DNA of 64,000 nucleotides, taken from Coptis chinensis (taxonomy: Eukaryota > Streptophyta > Magnoliopsida > Ranunculales > Ranunculaceae). Numbering within the stretch: position 1 is the first letter of the stretch; each line of letters starts with the position of its first letter. Under the pieces are notes generated by a model, which worked only from the letters and a program-made list of their open reading frames with translations, made no database searches and was not told the origin of the DNA. The stretch is from assembly GCA_015680905.1 (NCBI GenBank), contig CM027382.1, positions 3,596,001-3,660,000 of the forward strand, written 5' to 3'. Position numbers and translations under genes: made by a program. This document shows, in pieces, positions 24,588 to 36,957 of the stretch.

Positions 24588-27500
24588 TCTTACTATATTA
24601 GAAAAATCTGGGGTACGATGAATAGTTTTTTCACGTACGTCACAGGGGTATTTTAGTCTTTTTCCTGTCTAATGGTATTTTCTCCCAGACTCTCGAATTT
24701 TCTATCTCTGCTCTCGGTCTCTCTCTTCTCAATCTCTTCGCCTAAGTCTTTATTAGAAAAAATCTGGGGTATGATGAACAGTTTTTTCACGGAAAATAGG
24801 ACAGGAGCTTTGGGTGAGGAACTATGCTGGGTTCATGAGGCGATTCGCAGCTTTAAATGGACTTCAGAGGTTAAAGGTTTAGTCATTGCATTCTCAGGCA
24901 AGTGTTTGTTTGTTTGTTTGTGTCAGTACACCTAGGAATAGAATTGGGCACACACATAAAAACACAATTGAAGAGCGGTGAACTGCCCACAAACGCCTAG
25001 GCACTTATGCCACAATGGTTGTAGCTATTGGATTATAGTCGAGGAGTTTTGTTTCGCCCCACCAGATATATCATTGACTAAATTCTTTAATCTTTTGGTT
25101 TTACATTCTTTCTATTATATGATTGTTATGTACAAGTTCTATTATAAGTCATATTTGAAAAAAACCTGTGAAAGGGCAAACTAGACATGAAAATTTCCTG
25201 AACTACCTTTGTCAAATTGGTGCGTTCGACTAATGACTCATTATTATCGGTTTGTAGCATTCAATCAAATATCGTCAAGACTGTTATTCCATTCACGACT
25301 AGATTGAACCAACCAATCTTAGTTTTTGCAGTTTGTAGTCTTATCTCATGCATTTGTCTCCTTTTTCTTGCTTCCTTATCCTACTTATCTACTCTCTTTT
25401 CTCTGTTTCCGCATCATATAAACTTACTTTTTTCACTTCTCTGTGTCTCAAGACATTGTTCTTGCATTCTCACCCATTTTGCGGCCCAAACAGAATAAAC
25501 TGTTTCAGAATTGTTGGGCGTGTTATTCTGGACACAGTTTAATTCAGTTGTGCTCTGAATATATGGATAACTTTTCCCAAGAAAACTCATTGGTACTTAA
25601 CACGATTAATGATCGTCGAGAGCGACAAAGACTGAGGCAAAAAAACCGTCGACAAAACATGGCTGAAGAACAACTTTCCGCGACAGAGAACGCGAACGTG
25701 AATGTCTGCGTCAGCAAGAGAGAAGACGACGAATGACTGATGAACAATGATTTGTTGAATGGCAACGGTATCGTGAATACTATAAACGTCGAAAGAATGC
25801 TTATTTGTTGACCGAAGTTCAACATGGTCATGGTACACCACGGAAGGACCTACCAACGTTAAAGTACCGAGCCAACTACATTCCCAAGATAGTCGTTTTT
25901 AGCAAGCATTCAGGTAATTGATTACTTAGGTTCAGCTGTATTTGATTATTTATAAATACCATTTGCATTTGTATAATTGTCTATTTAGATTTTCCTATAT
26001 ATAATGTTGAAGAATTGAACCAAATTCAGCCCCAGGAAAAATCTATCCAAGCTGACACTCAACGTTTACATCCTTCAGGTAATTAATTATTTGATTTCTA
26101 CTGCATATGTATTTGATTAAACATATCTATTTAGACTTTGATATATTTAGTTCTGTATTGTTAGCTTTTGTTACTTATGCACATTAAATTTTTTACTTCA
26201 GGTGTCACTGTTGTTGGGTATGACGTAGATGCAAAACATTTGCTCTCTCTACTAAAGTAACATATTGATTCAGAAGTAGATTCACTGGTAGTTATTTGCC
26301 AATCACACTGGATGTCAATGGTCACACGTTTTGGGTAAATATTGGTATGTAATGTTTTACAGATATATTTTATTTTGTTTGTTTATTAATTTATGATATT
26401 ATTATTGTCAAATTATTATTGTTATTAAATTATTATTGATATTAATGTGTTTTTGATATAATAGCTGAAGTAAGATTGCCAGCGGGGACATAGCCATAGC
26501 TCTTGAATAGACAATGAAAATAGTTTGAAATCCATTGATAATCAAGTAAGATTCTAAAATTGAATAAATGATTTTTTAAGCATTTGCCTAATCTTTTAGT
26601 AACATTTGTTGGTGGTTTTTATGATGAATCATGTGATTGGACTATTCAACTAAGAATTTCATTATGTTTCCATCCAATCTGAAATTATATATATATTTCA
26701 TGTGATATGAATTGGTTATTGCTTAATATTGTGATTCATTTATGGTTAAAAACCATTTTTTAGAGCTACCAATTTTAGTTTTTTTGAATAGTCAATTAGT
26801 GGTGCTTTGGGGCCTGCTTTGAGAAAATCATTCTTGACCATTTGTGTTTTACATTTTTTGATGCTCCTATTTGTTTGATGTGTAGTTCATTTTTCTTTTG
26901 CTCAGGTGATTGCTGACAATGTTGGTGATATTACTAGGATGGGTTCCGACCTTTTTGGCTCATATGTTGAGGCCTCCTTTGCTACTTTGGTTGTTGCCTC
27001 CATCTTTTCCTATGGATTCAACCATCAGTTCACTGTCATGATGTATCCATTACTCATCAGCTCCATGGGTACTATTGCCAGTCTGACACCACCTTTTTTT
27101 GCAACCGATATATTTGAAATCAATGTTGTCAAGGAAATTGAGCCTGCATTGAAGAAGCAACTCATTATATCAATTGTTTTTTATCACTATTGGAATTACA
27201 ATTGTTACCTGGCATGCGCTATCATCATCCTTTACAATTTTTTATTTTGGAGAGCAAAAATTTGTGAAAAATTGGTAAGTTACTTTACATATCACGTGGT
27301 ATGTCGAAGATTAGGCATGGTGCACTAAATTGATCTTCTTTGCAGGGAACTATTTTTTTGTGTTGCCATTTGGTCAATGGGTAACCTCAGTCATTGACTT
27401 TGTGATTGAATACTCTACTAGAAATGCATACAGGTTTTCTATTCTAATAAGTTTTTCTATATTCTTTATTATTTCTTTATCCATCCTATATCAACTCTTA

Positions 27501-28205
27501 TTTTCTGTTTTTCTGTTGCAGCCCCGTGCTAGATGTTGATTCCTGCAGAATTGGAACTGCTACTAACATTATTTTAGGCCTTGCATTGGGATACAAATCT
27601 GTCATTATTTTGATTTTCACCATTGCTGATGTGGTTGGCAAGAGCCACCTTATCCGAGAGAGAACTGATACTCTTGATGCTACTAGAATCATTACTGATT
27701 TGCTGATTTGGTTTCTTTGGTACTCTTTGGTGCCTTTGTAAGCCGTGCAAAATTTAAGTGCATCTAAGTGCTATTGAAGCAATACTTTGTCCGTGAAGTA
27801 TGCATCTTTTAATTTGTTGCCCCCTACCTCAGTGAATACAATAAGTGCTACTAATTGAACTGTGTGAGAACTATTTTTCTTTCCCTTCTTTTCTGCAATA
27901 AATGTGCAGCTTTATACTAAAACACTGTTTAAATGGAATAACGAGAATATGCTATTTAGTCAATTAGTGCATGGTGCATGATCAACTATGTGATTGTTCT
28001 CAATCAGTACTTTTACTCTATTGGGCGGTACTACAAGAAGCTTCCCAGGTTTATCTCTGCATTCTCTCCAAACCATGCGGTTCTCAAGTCTAAATCTTTT
28101 CCCTTCGAAATACAATAATTGAAACATGTACAGGTTAAGCTGAGGTAATGAATGTTAGAATCTGTCTGTCTAATACAACGTGCGCGAACACGTGCATGAT
28201 GCTAG
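24588..28205 (+). mobile_element. Helitron, 3.6 kb, with captured H+-pyrophosphatase fragment
   Basis: The 3' end has the Helitron hallmarks: a hairpin ACGTG-CGCGAA-CACGT at about 28178-28193, a short spacer, then CTAG at 28202-28205 followed by T. The proposed 5' end is TCTTACTATATTAG after an A, as expected for insertion between A and T without target duplication; it is less certain because a similar motif recurs near 24752. Inside are an Arg/Glu-rich frame (RRERQRLRQKNRRQ, about 25600-25910) like the start of Helitron-encoded proteins, and a broken vacuolar pyrophosphatase segment. No RepHel protein is present, so it is non-autonomous. Confidence 0.6.
26906..27740 (+). pseudogene. Fragment of type I vacuolar H+-pyrophosphatase (AVP1-like)
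   Basis: Three exon-like blocks resemble the middle of the proton-pumping pyrophosphatase of the vacuolar membrane: 26906-27274 ([30 protein letters not shown]), 27346-27433 (VIEYSTRNAY) and 27522-27740 (GLALGYKSVII, RERTDTLDA). The catalytic motif normally reads [17 protein letters not shown], so active-site residues are changed. There is a frameshift near 27182, another in the second block, and a deletion joining the third block to a sequence that belongs about 60 residues further on. Both ends of the protein are missing. It lies within the Helitron and was probably captured by it. Confidence 0.85.
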
Positions 28206-28498
28206 TTTTCAAATAAGGAAGGCGCGGTTATTCTCTTTGATTGCTTCACAGCCTTGAGAGTTGTTGAGACTTGAGAGTTGTTGAGAGAGAAAATTGTTCA
28301 AATGTAAAACGAGTAGCCGACATAATTTCATCCATTTCTGTGACGCACGTAGCAGCGAAATGAGCGGTGGAAAATTGTCAACACGGAGACTTTTTCTCCA
28401 TTGTTTCAGTGTCCAACCAGTTATTTATACAAGTGTTTGTGCGATATCTTTCTCTCATTCTTATAACAAAAAATTTATCATCACCCCTTCACTACGAT
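28206..28498. other. Upstream region of the NLR gene
   Basis: This short stretch between the Helitron end and the NLR start codon must hold its promoter and leader. An open frame in phase with the NLR begins at 28367, but the family N-terminus starts at 28499. Confidence 0.45.
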
Positions 28499-31400
28499 AT
28501 GGCCGATGTACTTGTTTCTCCCATTGTTGAACTACTTTTTTCCAATTTAACTTGTCTGATCAGCACCGAGTTTGGTTCACTATATGGTGTGAAGAAGGAC
28601 TTGGAGAAACTATCCAGCACTTTGGCCACTGTTCTATCTGTTCTTGACGACGCCGAGACGAAACAGATCAAAGACAAGTCGATTAGAGGTTGGCTAAGAA
28701 AGCTCAAAGATGCTGCTTATGAAGCCGAAGACATTATGGATGATTGCGCATTAGAATTTCAACGCATTGAGTCAGAGGTTGGGGAGCCGAGTTGCGGTAA
28801 CCAAGTAAGTAACTCCCTCTCAACTTGTTTTCATTTCAAACAACTTGTGTTTCGTCACAAACTGGGAAAAGAAATTAAAGAGCTTATACAAAAATTTGAT
28901 GAAATTGCTGCTGAGCGACACATTTTTCTTTTGAGTTCTGGAGTTAGAGTTGAAGATTCCCCTCAAGACCGAGAAACTAGCTCTTTTCTAACTGAACCGG
29001 TAATCTATGGGAGAGTTGAGGACCGAGAAAGTATCGTGAAGATACTGCAAGACAATGCGCGCAGTCAGAATTGTCTTTCCATATGTCCCATACTAGGAAT
29101 TGGTGGTTTAGGGAAGACTACCCTTGCTCAATTGATCTATAATGATGAGTGGGTTTATGGTTATTTCCACAAAAAAATTTGGATTTGTGTCTCCGATGAT
29201 TTCAGTCTCAAAAGAGTTACAAAAATGATGATAGATTCTCTCTCTCCAGAAGCATGTTATCTTGCCGACTTAGATCCTATGCAGGACTACCTCAGGAAAT
29301 TATTAAAGAACAATAAGTTTTTGCTGGTATTGGATGATGTATGGGACCATGATCGGGAGAAGTGGAATAAAATAATTCATCTTCTCACATGTGGAGATAA
29401 AGGAAGTTCAGTCATTGTAACAACTCGTCTCCCGACAGTGGTAGAATCTATACGTTTCCAAACATTTGTAGACTCTACCACATGCATCATTAATCCAACA
29501 CATGAACTCAGTTTTCTACCAAAGCATGATTGTTGGCTTCTATTCAAGCAATATGCGTTTGGTATGGAGAACGATGAGATCACTCCAAACTTGAGAAAAA
29601 TGGGTGAGGAGATTATAAGCAAGTGTGGAGGTGTACCACTTGCTGTAAAGGCACTAGGAAGCTTGTTACACTCCAGAAATGATAAATTTTGGAGATGTGT
29701 AAGAGACAGCGAAATTTGGACTCTTCCTGGGGAGAATACCATCTTACCTGCATTGAGATTGAGTTACAACCATTTGCCTCCAATTTGGAGGCAGTGTTTT
29801 GCATTTTGCTCCATATATCCAAAAGATTATACGATGGAGAAGGAAAAATTGATCCATCAATGGATGGCAAATGGTTTTATCCAATCGAGTGGAGGGATAG
29901 AGGTGGAAGACATCGGTGGTGAAGTTTTTAACGAGTTACTGAGGTGCTCTTTCTTCCAAGATATGTGTGAAGATGTAACTCTGCAAAAAGTTACGTTTAA
30001 GATGCACGATCTCATGCACGATCTTGCATGCTCAGTTATGGTCAATGATTGTTTGTCTCTGAAAATTGGTGAGATAAGGGATGTTCCTCAGAAGGCACGA
30101 CATGTATCGGTGACATATGATTCGGCACCATCACAAGCAACTCTAAACACAATTTTTAAATCTCAATCATTCTGCCGCACAATCCTTTTCCAGCACTGTG
30201 CAACCAGTTCCCTTTTAGAGCTCTTTGTATCAAGGCTTTCACAACTTGAGTACTTAAGAGTGCTAGATCTCAGCAATTTATGGACCTTCAGTAGTCTACC
30301 ACCTATTTTCGGTCGTTTAAAGCACTTGAGGTATCTCAACCTCAGTAACATGAACATTGCATCACTACCCAAATCCATCTGTAACCTAAGAAACCTGCAG
30401 ATACTAGTGCTAAGCTCCAACTTAAAATTAACAACTTTACCACAATCAATTGGAAACTTGAAGCAGTTGAGGTGCCTTGATCTTTATCAAGTTGGAATCA
30501 GTGTTTTACCTGAATCTATTTGCTGCCTAACAAATTTACAGACCCTTAACCTACAGAAATGTTGCAATCTTAAAATGTTGCCGAAGAACTTGAGCAAAAT
30601 GAGGAAGCTCAGAAAACTAGTGATTGGCACTGACAATTACATTGGCATTAACTATGAGGATCCAAAGTTGACTCACATGCCAATGGGAATTGGTGAATTG
30701 ACTTGCTTCAAGCAGCTAAGTACGTTTGTGGTAAGTCAACTTAGTGACTCTGCTGGTATCCAGGAGTTGGAAAAGCTAGACCATCTTGAAGGAGAATTAA
30801 CCATAGATGGGCTTCAGTATGTGCTTGATCCAAGGGATGCTTACAAAGCCAACTTAAGGAGTAAGGAGAACCTTTCATGCCTACACCTACGGTGGCCGGG
30901 TGGTTGGTCTGACGTTGAAATTGAATGCAACAACAGCAAAGAGGTGTTAGAAGCACTCCAGCCTCACTCTGTCGAACATTTGCGTATTTATGGGTACCCC
31001 GGTGTGATGTTGCCTGGTTGGGTAGGGTCTTCTACCGCACTCCGAGAACTGATTCGCCTCGAACTTTATAACATGCCTAACGTGGAAGGATGGTCTTCAG
31101 AATGTCTCCTACTCCCTTCTTGCCTCCGAAGTTTGCATCTTTATAAGTGCCCCAAATTGAAATTACCCACGCCACTGCCATCTTCTATTACACACTTATC
31201 TGTGGGGAAAGGCAATGATCCTTCGCTCGAGTCGGTGGAAAATCTACACAATCTTTCTTACCTTCGGATTACGGGATTTGATCAAGTGGAAACTCTTCCA
31301 GAAGCACCTCTACGAAACCTTACGCGTCTGCAAGAATTGGAGATCTACGATTGCAACAAACTGAAAAGGCTTCCTACGGAACTTGAAAATCTTTCGACAC

Positions 31401-31867
31401 TTACGAAATTGTGTATTTGGAGATGTGGAGGTTTGGAATCTCTGACAGAGGGATTACGAAACCTGACTTCTCTCGAGAGATTGCGGATTGCTAATTGTGG
31501 GAGTCTAAAATCTCTATCTGAATCATCGCTGCAACATCTAACTGCCCTCCAGAAGTTGGATATTTGGAATTGTCCAGAATTGGAAATCATGTCGGTGGAT
31601 TTTCAGCACCTCATTTCCCTTCAATATTTATGGTTGCGTTGGTTGCCTCAGTTGACGTCTTTACCAGAGGAAATAAAGCATGCCCGTAGACTTCAAACTC
31701 TTGAAATTGACGGTTGCGAGAATTTGAGAAATTTACCAGAGTGGCTGCTAGAGCTTCCAGCATTAACTTCGCTTCGCGTCATCAATTGTCGTCCAGAGCT
31801 ACATAGAAGATGCGAGGACTGGAACCGGATTCCCCTCCTTCGAGTCGAGAATCGTGTTGAATTATGA
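28499..31867 (+). CDS. CC-NBS-LRR disease resistance protein (CNL)
   Basis: An intronless 1122-residue intracellular immune receptor of the RGA/RPP13-like type. The coiled-coil domain (1-150) starts MADVLVSPIVELL and contains EAEDIMDD. The NB-ARC domain shows the P-loop GIGGLGKTT (200-208), kinase 2 LLVLDDVW (275-282) whose final tryptophan marks a non-TIR protein, RNBS-B SSVIVTTR, GLPL-type CGGVPLA (376-382), CFAFCSIYPKDY and MHDLMHD (502-508). About 20 leucine-rich repeats follow to the end. I chose ATG 28499 over the in-frame 28367 because MADVL is the family start. No stop or frameshift is seen. The pathogen recognised cannot be told from sequence. Confidence 0.93.
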   Translation: MADVLVSPIVELLFSNLTCLISTEFGSLYGVKKDLEKLSSTLATVLSVLDDAETKQIKDKSIRGWLRKLKDAAYEAEDIMDDCALEFQRIESEVGEPSCGNQVSNSLSTCFHFKQLVFRHKLGKEIKELIQKFDEIAAERHIFLLSSGVRVEDSPQDRETSSFLTEPVIYGRVEDRESIVKILQDNARSQNCLSICPILGIGGLGKTTLAQLIYNDEWVYGYFHKKIWICVSDDFSLKRVTKMMIDSLSPEACYLADLDPMQDYLRKLLKNNKFLLVLDDVWDHDREKWNKIIHLLTCGDKGSSVIVTTRLPTVVESIRFQTFVDSTTCIINPTHELSFLPKHDCWLLFKQYAFGMENDEITPNLRKMGEEIISKCGGVPLAVKALGSLLHSRNDKFWRCVRDSEIWTLPGENTILPALRLSYNHLPPIWRQCFAFCSIYPKDYTMEKEKLIHQWMANGFIQSSGGIEVEDIGGEVFNELLRCSFFQDMCEDVTLQKVTFKMHDLMHDLACSVMVNDCLSLKIGEIRDVPQKARHVSVTYDSAPSQATLNTIFKSQSFCRTILFQHCATSSLLELFVSRLSQLEYLRVLDLSNLWTFSSLPPIFGRLKHLRYLNLSNMNIASLPKSICNLRNLQILVLSSNLKLTTLPQSIGNLKQLRCLDLYQVGISVLPESICCLTNLQTLNLQKCCNLKMLPKNLSKMRKLRKLVIGTDNYIGINYEDPKLTHMPMGIGELTCFKQLSTFVVSQLSDSAGIQELEKLDHLEGELTIDGLQYVLDPRDAYKANLRSKENLSCLHLRWPGGWSDVEIECNNSKEVLEALQPHSVEHLRIYGYPGVMLPGWVGSSTALRELIRLELYNMPNVEGWSSECLLLPSCLRSLHLYKCPKLKLPTPLPSSITHLSVGKGNDPSLESVENLHNLSYLRITGFDQVETLPEAPLRNLTRLQELEIYDCNKLKRLPTELENLSTLTKLCIWRCGGLESLTEGLRNLTSLERLRIANCGSLKSLSESSLQHLTALQKLDIWNCPELEIMSVDFQHLISLQYLWLRWLPQLTSLPEEIKHARRLQTLEIDGCENLRNLPEWLLELPALTSLRVINCRPELHRRCEDWNRIPLLRVENRVEL

Positions 31868-34800
31868 AACCATCAACACCAATGATTAGGGTATTTTCTA
31901 AACTTTCATTAACTGCATAATGTTCTCTTGACTTTATTGTTAATTTTGTCACCAAAATTACTTATATGTTAGGAATCAACCATGGGAGTATGGATGTTCT
32001 AACAATAACAGTTAATTTTCAACTTATTGATAGTTTCATATTGTTTCTTCACATATTTTCTTTTGGCAATTTAATCTGTATCCCTCTCCCCCATCGCCTT
32101 TTTTTTCCCCCACTTGTTACATTTACACGGGTGCCTATACTCTGTGTCCATGCGAGCATGTTGATATTTTCCATTCATCTCACAGATTTGCTCTAATTTC
32201 ATATGAGATAATTTGCCGAAGTATAAAACCCTTGGAAGTTTTTTCTTTGTAGTGAAAACTTTGTATTGCCAATTTAACGTGTAAAACCCAGAGGTGGAAA
32301 TAATATTTTTTTCTTTGTAGATAATTAGTTGGAAATAAATAATCAGACAATATTCATACGTGATAATTAGTTGTAGACAATATTCATATGTGATAATTAG
32401 TTGGAAATAATATTTTTTCTCTGTAGATAATTAGTTGGAAATAAAACCTAGAGGTGGAAATAATATTTTTTTTTGTACATATTTAGTTGGAAATAAATAA
32501 TCAGACCATATTCATATGTGAAAGGTGGAAAGCTAGCACTGGGTCCCAGTTGATGAAATATGACAAATTATCTTTGGAAGTGAACTAAAGAATTTTGGCG
32601 AGCAAGAAGCTGAAGTCCACTCAAAATACTTGCGAGCTTATTCATATTGATGTGCATCTATAAGGTAAATCACCAATTGAAATTATGTAAGACACTATGT
32701 GAAATTTTTTTATTGCCAATTTAACATGGTAAACTTTTTATTTGTCCAGAGTTGGAAATAATCAGAGAATATTCACATGTGAAAGGTGGAAAGCTAGCAT
32801 TGGGACCAGTTGATGAAGTATAACTAATTTTCTTAGGATGTGAACTAAAGAATTTTGACAAGCAAGAAACACAAGTGCACTCAAAACTTGTTCTTATTGA
32901 TGTGCATGTATAAGGTAAATCATCATTTGAAATTATGTAAGTCACTATGTACGTAGTTCTATGATGGTCTATTGCATGGCGTCCCTAATTAGTACTCAGT
33001 CTGTATGTTTTTTTGTTTACCCAGTTGCAGTGCCATGAGTAATAAACTATGTTATATATTATGTTACCAAAACTCAAGCTCTTCATATTTGAGGAGGAAT
33101 ACGTGTGATATGATCCTTTAGTCCTATGGTTTTTCTCTCCCCTGTTTTTTGTTTGAATTCTACCTAGTTCTACTCTTAGTTACATTGTCAAGGGTATCTG
33201 TACTCCGTGTCCATGTGTCGATGTTACATAGGTTCTGATATTTGGTTGTGTTTTTATGTTTCCTCTTTACACCACACATTATATCTACGTTTCACTAATT
33301 CTCTATATGTTCCTATCACATTTGTGAGCATGTTGATTTTTCATCCATCTCACGGATTTGCTCTAATTTCATATAAGATAATTTGCCAAAGTATAAAACC
33401 CTTTGGAAGCCTTTTCTATGTAGTAAAAAATTTGTATTGCCAATTTAACTTGTTAAACCTATTATTTGTCCAGAGTTGGAAATAATCAGACAATATTCAT
33501 ATGTGAAAGGTGGAAAGCTAGCACTGGACCCAGTTGATGAAGTATGACTTATTTTCTTAGGAAGTGAACTAAAGAATTTTGGAAAGCAAGAAGCACAAGT
33601 GCACTCAAAATACTTGTGATCTTATTCTTATTCATTTGCGTGTATAAGGTACGTAATCTCATTTCAAATTGTGGAAGACAACTATGATGGTCTATTGCAT
33701 GCCGTCCCTAATTACTCAGTCTGTGGGTTTATTTGTTTACCCAGTAGCAGTGCCATGAGTAATCAGCTATGCTATCATGTCCAGTATATCAATGTATGTT
33801 TTGCAATTGATGTAGCTGATTTCGAGCTAGTGAAAGAAATCAGAACTTTACTGATTGTAAAGCAATGGAATATGCATTTCTTGTCGCACATAGTACATAG
33901 ACAACCATATTAACGTGTATTTGGCAGTGTCAAACACTCAAATGTGTATGACATGACATCATTTTATTGGTGGCGAGTGAAATATTTGAAATAGTGTTAC
34001 TGACTTACTGTTGCATACCATTGATTCAGTTGGACGAGAATGTAGTTTTAGCTCAATATACTAGTATTTGCATTGATATATGGAGAAAAATTTAGAAAGT
34101 AAGATGAGGCCGAGATGGCATACAAGAGTAGAATGTGTTTGAATGTGTTTTATCTCTTTTGTTGGTTAATAATGATAGTTTCATATTGTTTCTTCACATA
34201 AATGGCTACCTGACGTAGATTTCACATTTTGTTTTGGCAATTTTAATCAGTATCTGAGGTGGAATACGTGTGATATGATCCTTTAGTCCTATGGTTTTGC
34301 TCTCCCCTGTTTTTTTGTTTGAATTCTCCCTAGTTGTACTCTTAGTTACATTGACAAGGGTGCATCCGTGCATGTAGTGTACTCCGTGTCCGTGTGCTGA
34401 TGTTACAACTGATCAACAATCTCTTATTGGTTGTGTTTTTACTTTTTCTCTTTACACCACACATTATATTTAAGTTTCACTGATTCTCTATATGTTCATA
34501 TCACATTCATCTTTCTCTGTCCCTCATATTTTTGTGCATATATGTTGCTATATATTCAGAATGTAGCAACCTTGAGATGACACTCGAACTGGCATCTGGC
34601 ACCAGGCGCCACTGACTCACACGTCACACCTATTATGAGCTCCACATTGCAAAAACAAGTGTTTAGTATCCTCCTTATATGCAATCTAGCCTGGCGTCTA
34701 GAAGAGAAACTCTGTCAGACCCGATTTGGATTGGCATTCTATGCTTTATACCGTTGAAACTGCGTTCTGCATCCCTGTATCTCTAAGCACTATTTCAATA

Positions 34801-35735
34801 CGTATGTGTATATGTGTATGCAGTTTAGTGTAATTGACCAAATTGTGCTATAGAGCATCAAATGCATTAACCAAATTACATACCTAAAACTACTACTGAC
34901 AGATTTTTAGTGCCATATAATCTTGCTATGGGAAATGAGTCACCTTTTATACCTCTTGAATGCATTGTGATGGTACCATGTCTACACAAGAATAGCACCT
35001 GGACTGTTTTCCTTAATAGGTGTATGATGAACCTGATCAGTTTTTGCTTCTTTATTTATCAGATTAATGACAATTTTCATTAGACTACATGTGATACTTT
35101 ATTATTTTCACCAGACGATTCATACCTTCTTTTTTAATTTTGGTTTTTTTATTACAGTATCTTTATCAGTGAAAATTGAAACCACAATAGGTAACCGTAC
35201 CACTGGTTGATCTCTATTCAGTCATAGTTTGTCAGACTTGTATCATCATGTCTTTCTTGTAGTGTATGCAAAACTGACTTGTTTGTACATATATAGTCCA
35301 CAAATTTGCTGAAGATAGTAATCTGGAACTATAGTTAGTGTAAAATGCACTACATCCAATGTTTAGAATATAATGGGCATACTTGAGTGATGAAATGATG
35401 TTCTTTTGCAAATATTTTGTTTACAACCGCAAGCTCTGTTCAATTTAATCTTTGACGTGATTAGCTGGCACATTTGAACTCACTTTACAGCTGGTCTCTA
35501 TCTTTATTTACGATGTGCGCTGCTTTATGCAGATGGGTGGTGAAAGTAGTACCACATAGTTTCAAAATTTAGAGAAGGTTACAGCTGACGATGCTTTATG
35601 TGTGCTTGCTTCCATGACATATTAAATAGATCAGATTATGTCTACCACAGTGTGGACTTGGCTGTTGCAACAAATTTTGACCTTTAACAAGTTAATATAT
35701 ATGTCATGGAAGCAACATTTGCAACAAACCCGAAC
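31868..35735. repeat. Decayed tandem duplications downstream of the NLR gene
   Basis: A block containing GTGAAAGGTGGAAAGCTAGC and AACTAAAGAATTTT recurs near 32518, 32778 and 33502, each time after ATTGCCAATTTAAC (32268, 32711, 33437). A second block with CTCCCCTGTTTTTTGTTTGA occurs near 33138 and again near 34302, and pieces of it near 32100. Copies differ by indels and substitutions. No gene is seen. Such arrays are common beside NLR genes, where unequal crossing-over is frequent. Confidence 0.65.
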
Positions 35736-35910
35736 CTTGGTGACAAAAACAGATTGTGATTCAGTTTTGCACACGCAACATTTGAGATCACCACAGATGA
35801 AGTGAAGACGAGAGACACAGGTCGAACAGACTTCACAATGGCCACATGCACTGTAAGCGACCCATTCAAGAGATTCAGCACAGACCACAGATGGCACAAC
35901 TATCATCCAT
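35736..35910 (-). pseudogene. HEL2/ZNF598-like RING-finger N-terminal fragment
   Basis: From ATG 35910 the minus strand reads MDDSCAIC, then after a frame change AESLEWVAYSACGH, EVCSTCV, CVCKTE and VFVTK, the N-terminal RING region of plant homologues of the ribosome-collision E3 ligase HEL2/ZNF598. A 7-base insertion repeating TGTG (near 35885) breaks the frame between the second and third zinc-ligand groups. The match stops at a GT after VFVTK (35736). The remaining open frame around it has no recognisable domain. I regard it as a truncated, broken copy. Confidence 0.7.
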
Positions 35911-36957
35911 GTCTGAAAAAGGGGTTTGAGGAAAAAAGTGGATGAATAGGAAAGTTTGGGTTTTGAGGATTGGGAAGTCTTGAGTATGGAGAAATTTTTT
36001 CGCATTTGTTTTGGCTCTGGTGATGAAGGTGGAAAAAACGACTGTCCACCGCACTTGCCTGACCCTCGACTGCCCAGATGGCTGCTATGTGCTATGGAAA
36101 CTAGCTGCTCATGTCCTATGACAGTGACAAGCTCGAGTGGATGGCTTATAGAGACCTCAAATGCAGAGGTTGAACTCATGAAAGATGCCGGGGAAATAAT
36201 TCCATCCATGTTTACACAACTGGTGGAAGATTGATGAGTTGTGACCTGACAGAGTGGTGACTGGCGAGTGTTTATATGAGATATATATCCTATCCCCCCA
36301 CCCACACCACACTTAGCATCACAGATTGTGGTCATCTGGGGATCTATGGGTGTGGTGTGGGTGAACCTCCAGTCCATGTCCTTCCAGCACAGGGATTTAG
36401 CATTGCACCCATTTTGACAATAGGATTATCGCCAACACGGAAACTCAGAAAAGGGCATACATTCATCTTAGTTAACTACTACACAAAAAGGACACTTTGT
36501 CTCGGTTTTAAGTGTAAATATATTTATGATATTAATCAGTAACAACCTCACTAGTAGTTTTCAGGTACTCTGTTGAAAATTATTTCCACGTTGTTTGTCC
36601 AGGCTTTAAGACCTTTTTGCGACAAGCCATATATGTTGGATACTTCATAGTAGAACAGCACAGTGATAGCTAGCTTTTATAAGTGAGCTTGAATTGTAGT
36701 TTTTCTTGTCAGTGAAACTCATGAGAGTATTTGTAACCTCACAACAAAATTCGAAGAGAATTTGGCTTAATAATCCTAATTAGTTAACTTGACGAATCCA
36801 TAAATCAACAGTGAACCTCCAAGAAGTCCAATTTCATATAGTGAAATCTAGAGAAAAGGAGTGAGTAAAACAAATAGAGTAAATTTAAAGATTACGTAAA
36901 AAAAAAAAAAAAACAATACAAATCTTATAGAGAAATTAAATAGTGGTAAACTATCGA

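Noticed and set aside
28367..28498. 44-residue N-terminal extension of the NLR
   Set aside because: In frame and open, but MADVL at 28499 is the usual start of this family and the extension looks like leader sequence.
29377..29742. Minus-strand 121-codon frame within the NLR
   Set aside because: Antisense shadow of the NB-ARC coding sequence with no family resemblance.
35631..36377. 248-residue RING protein gene on the minus strand
   Set aside because: Only about 55 residues fit the family, the true start lies in another frame, and a 7-base insertion separates them.
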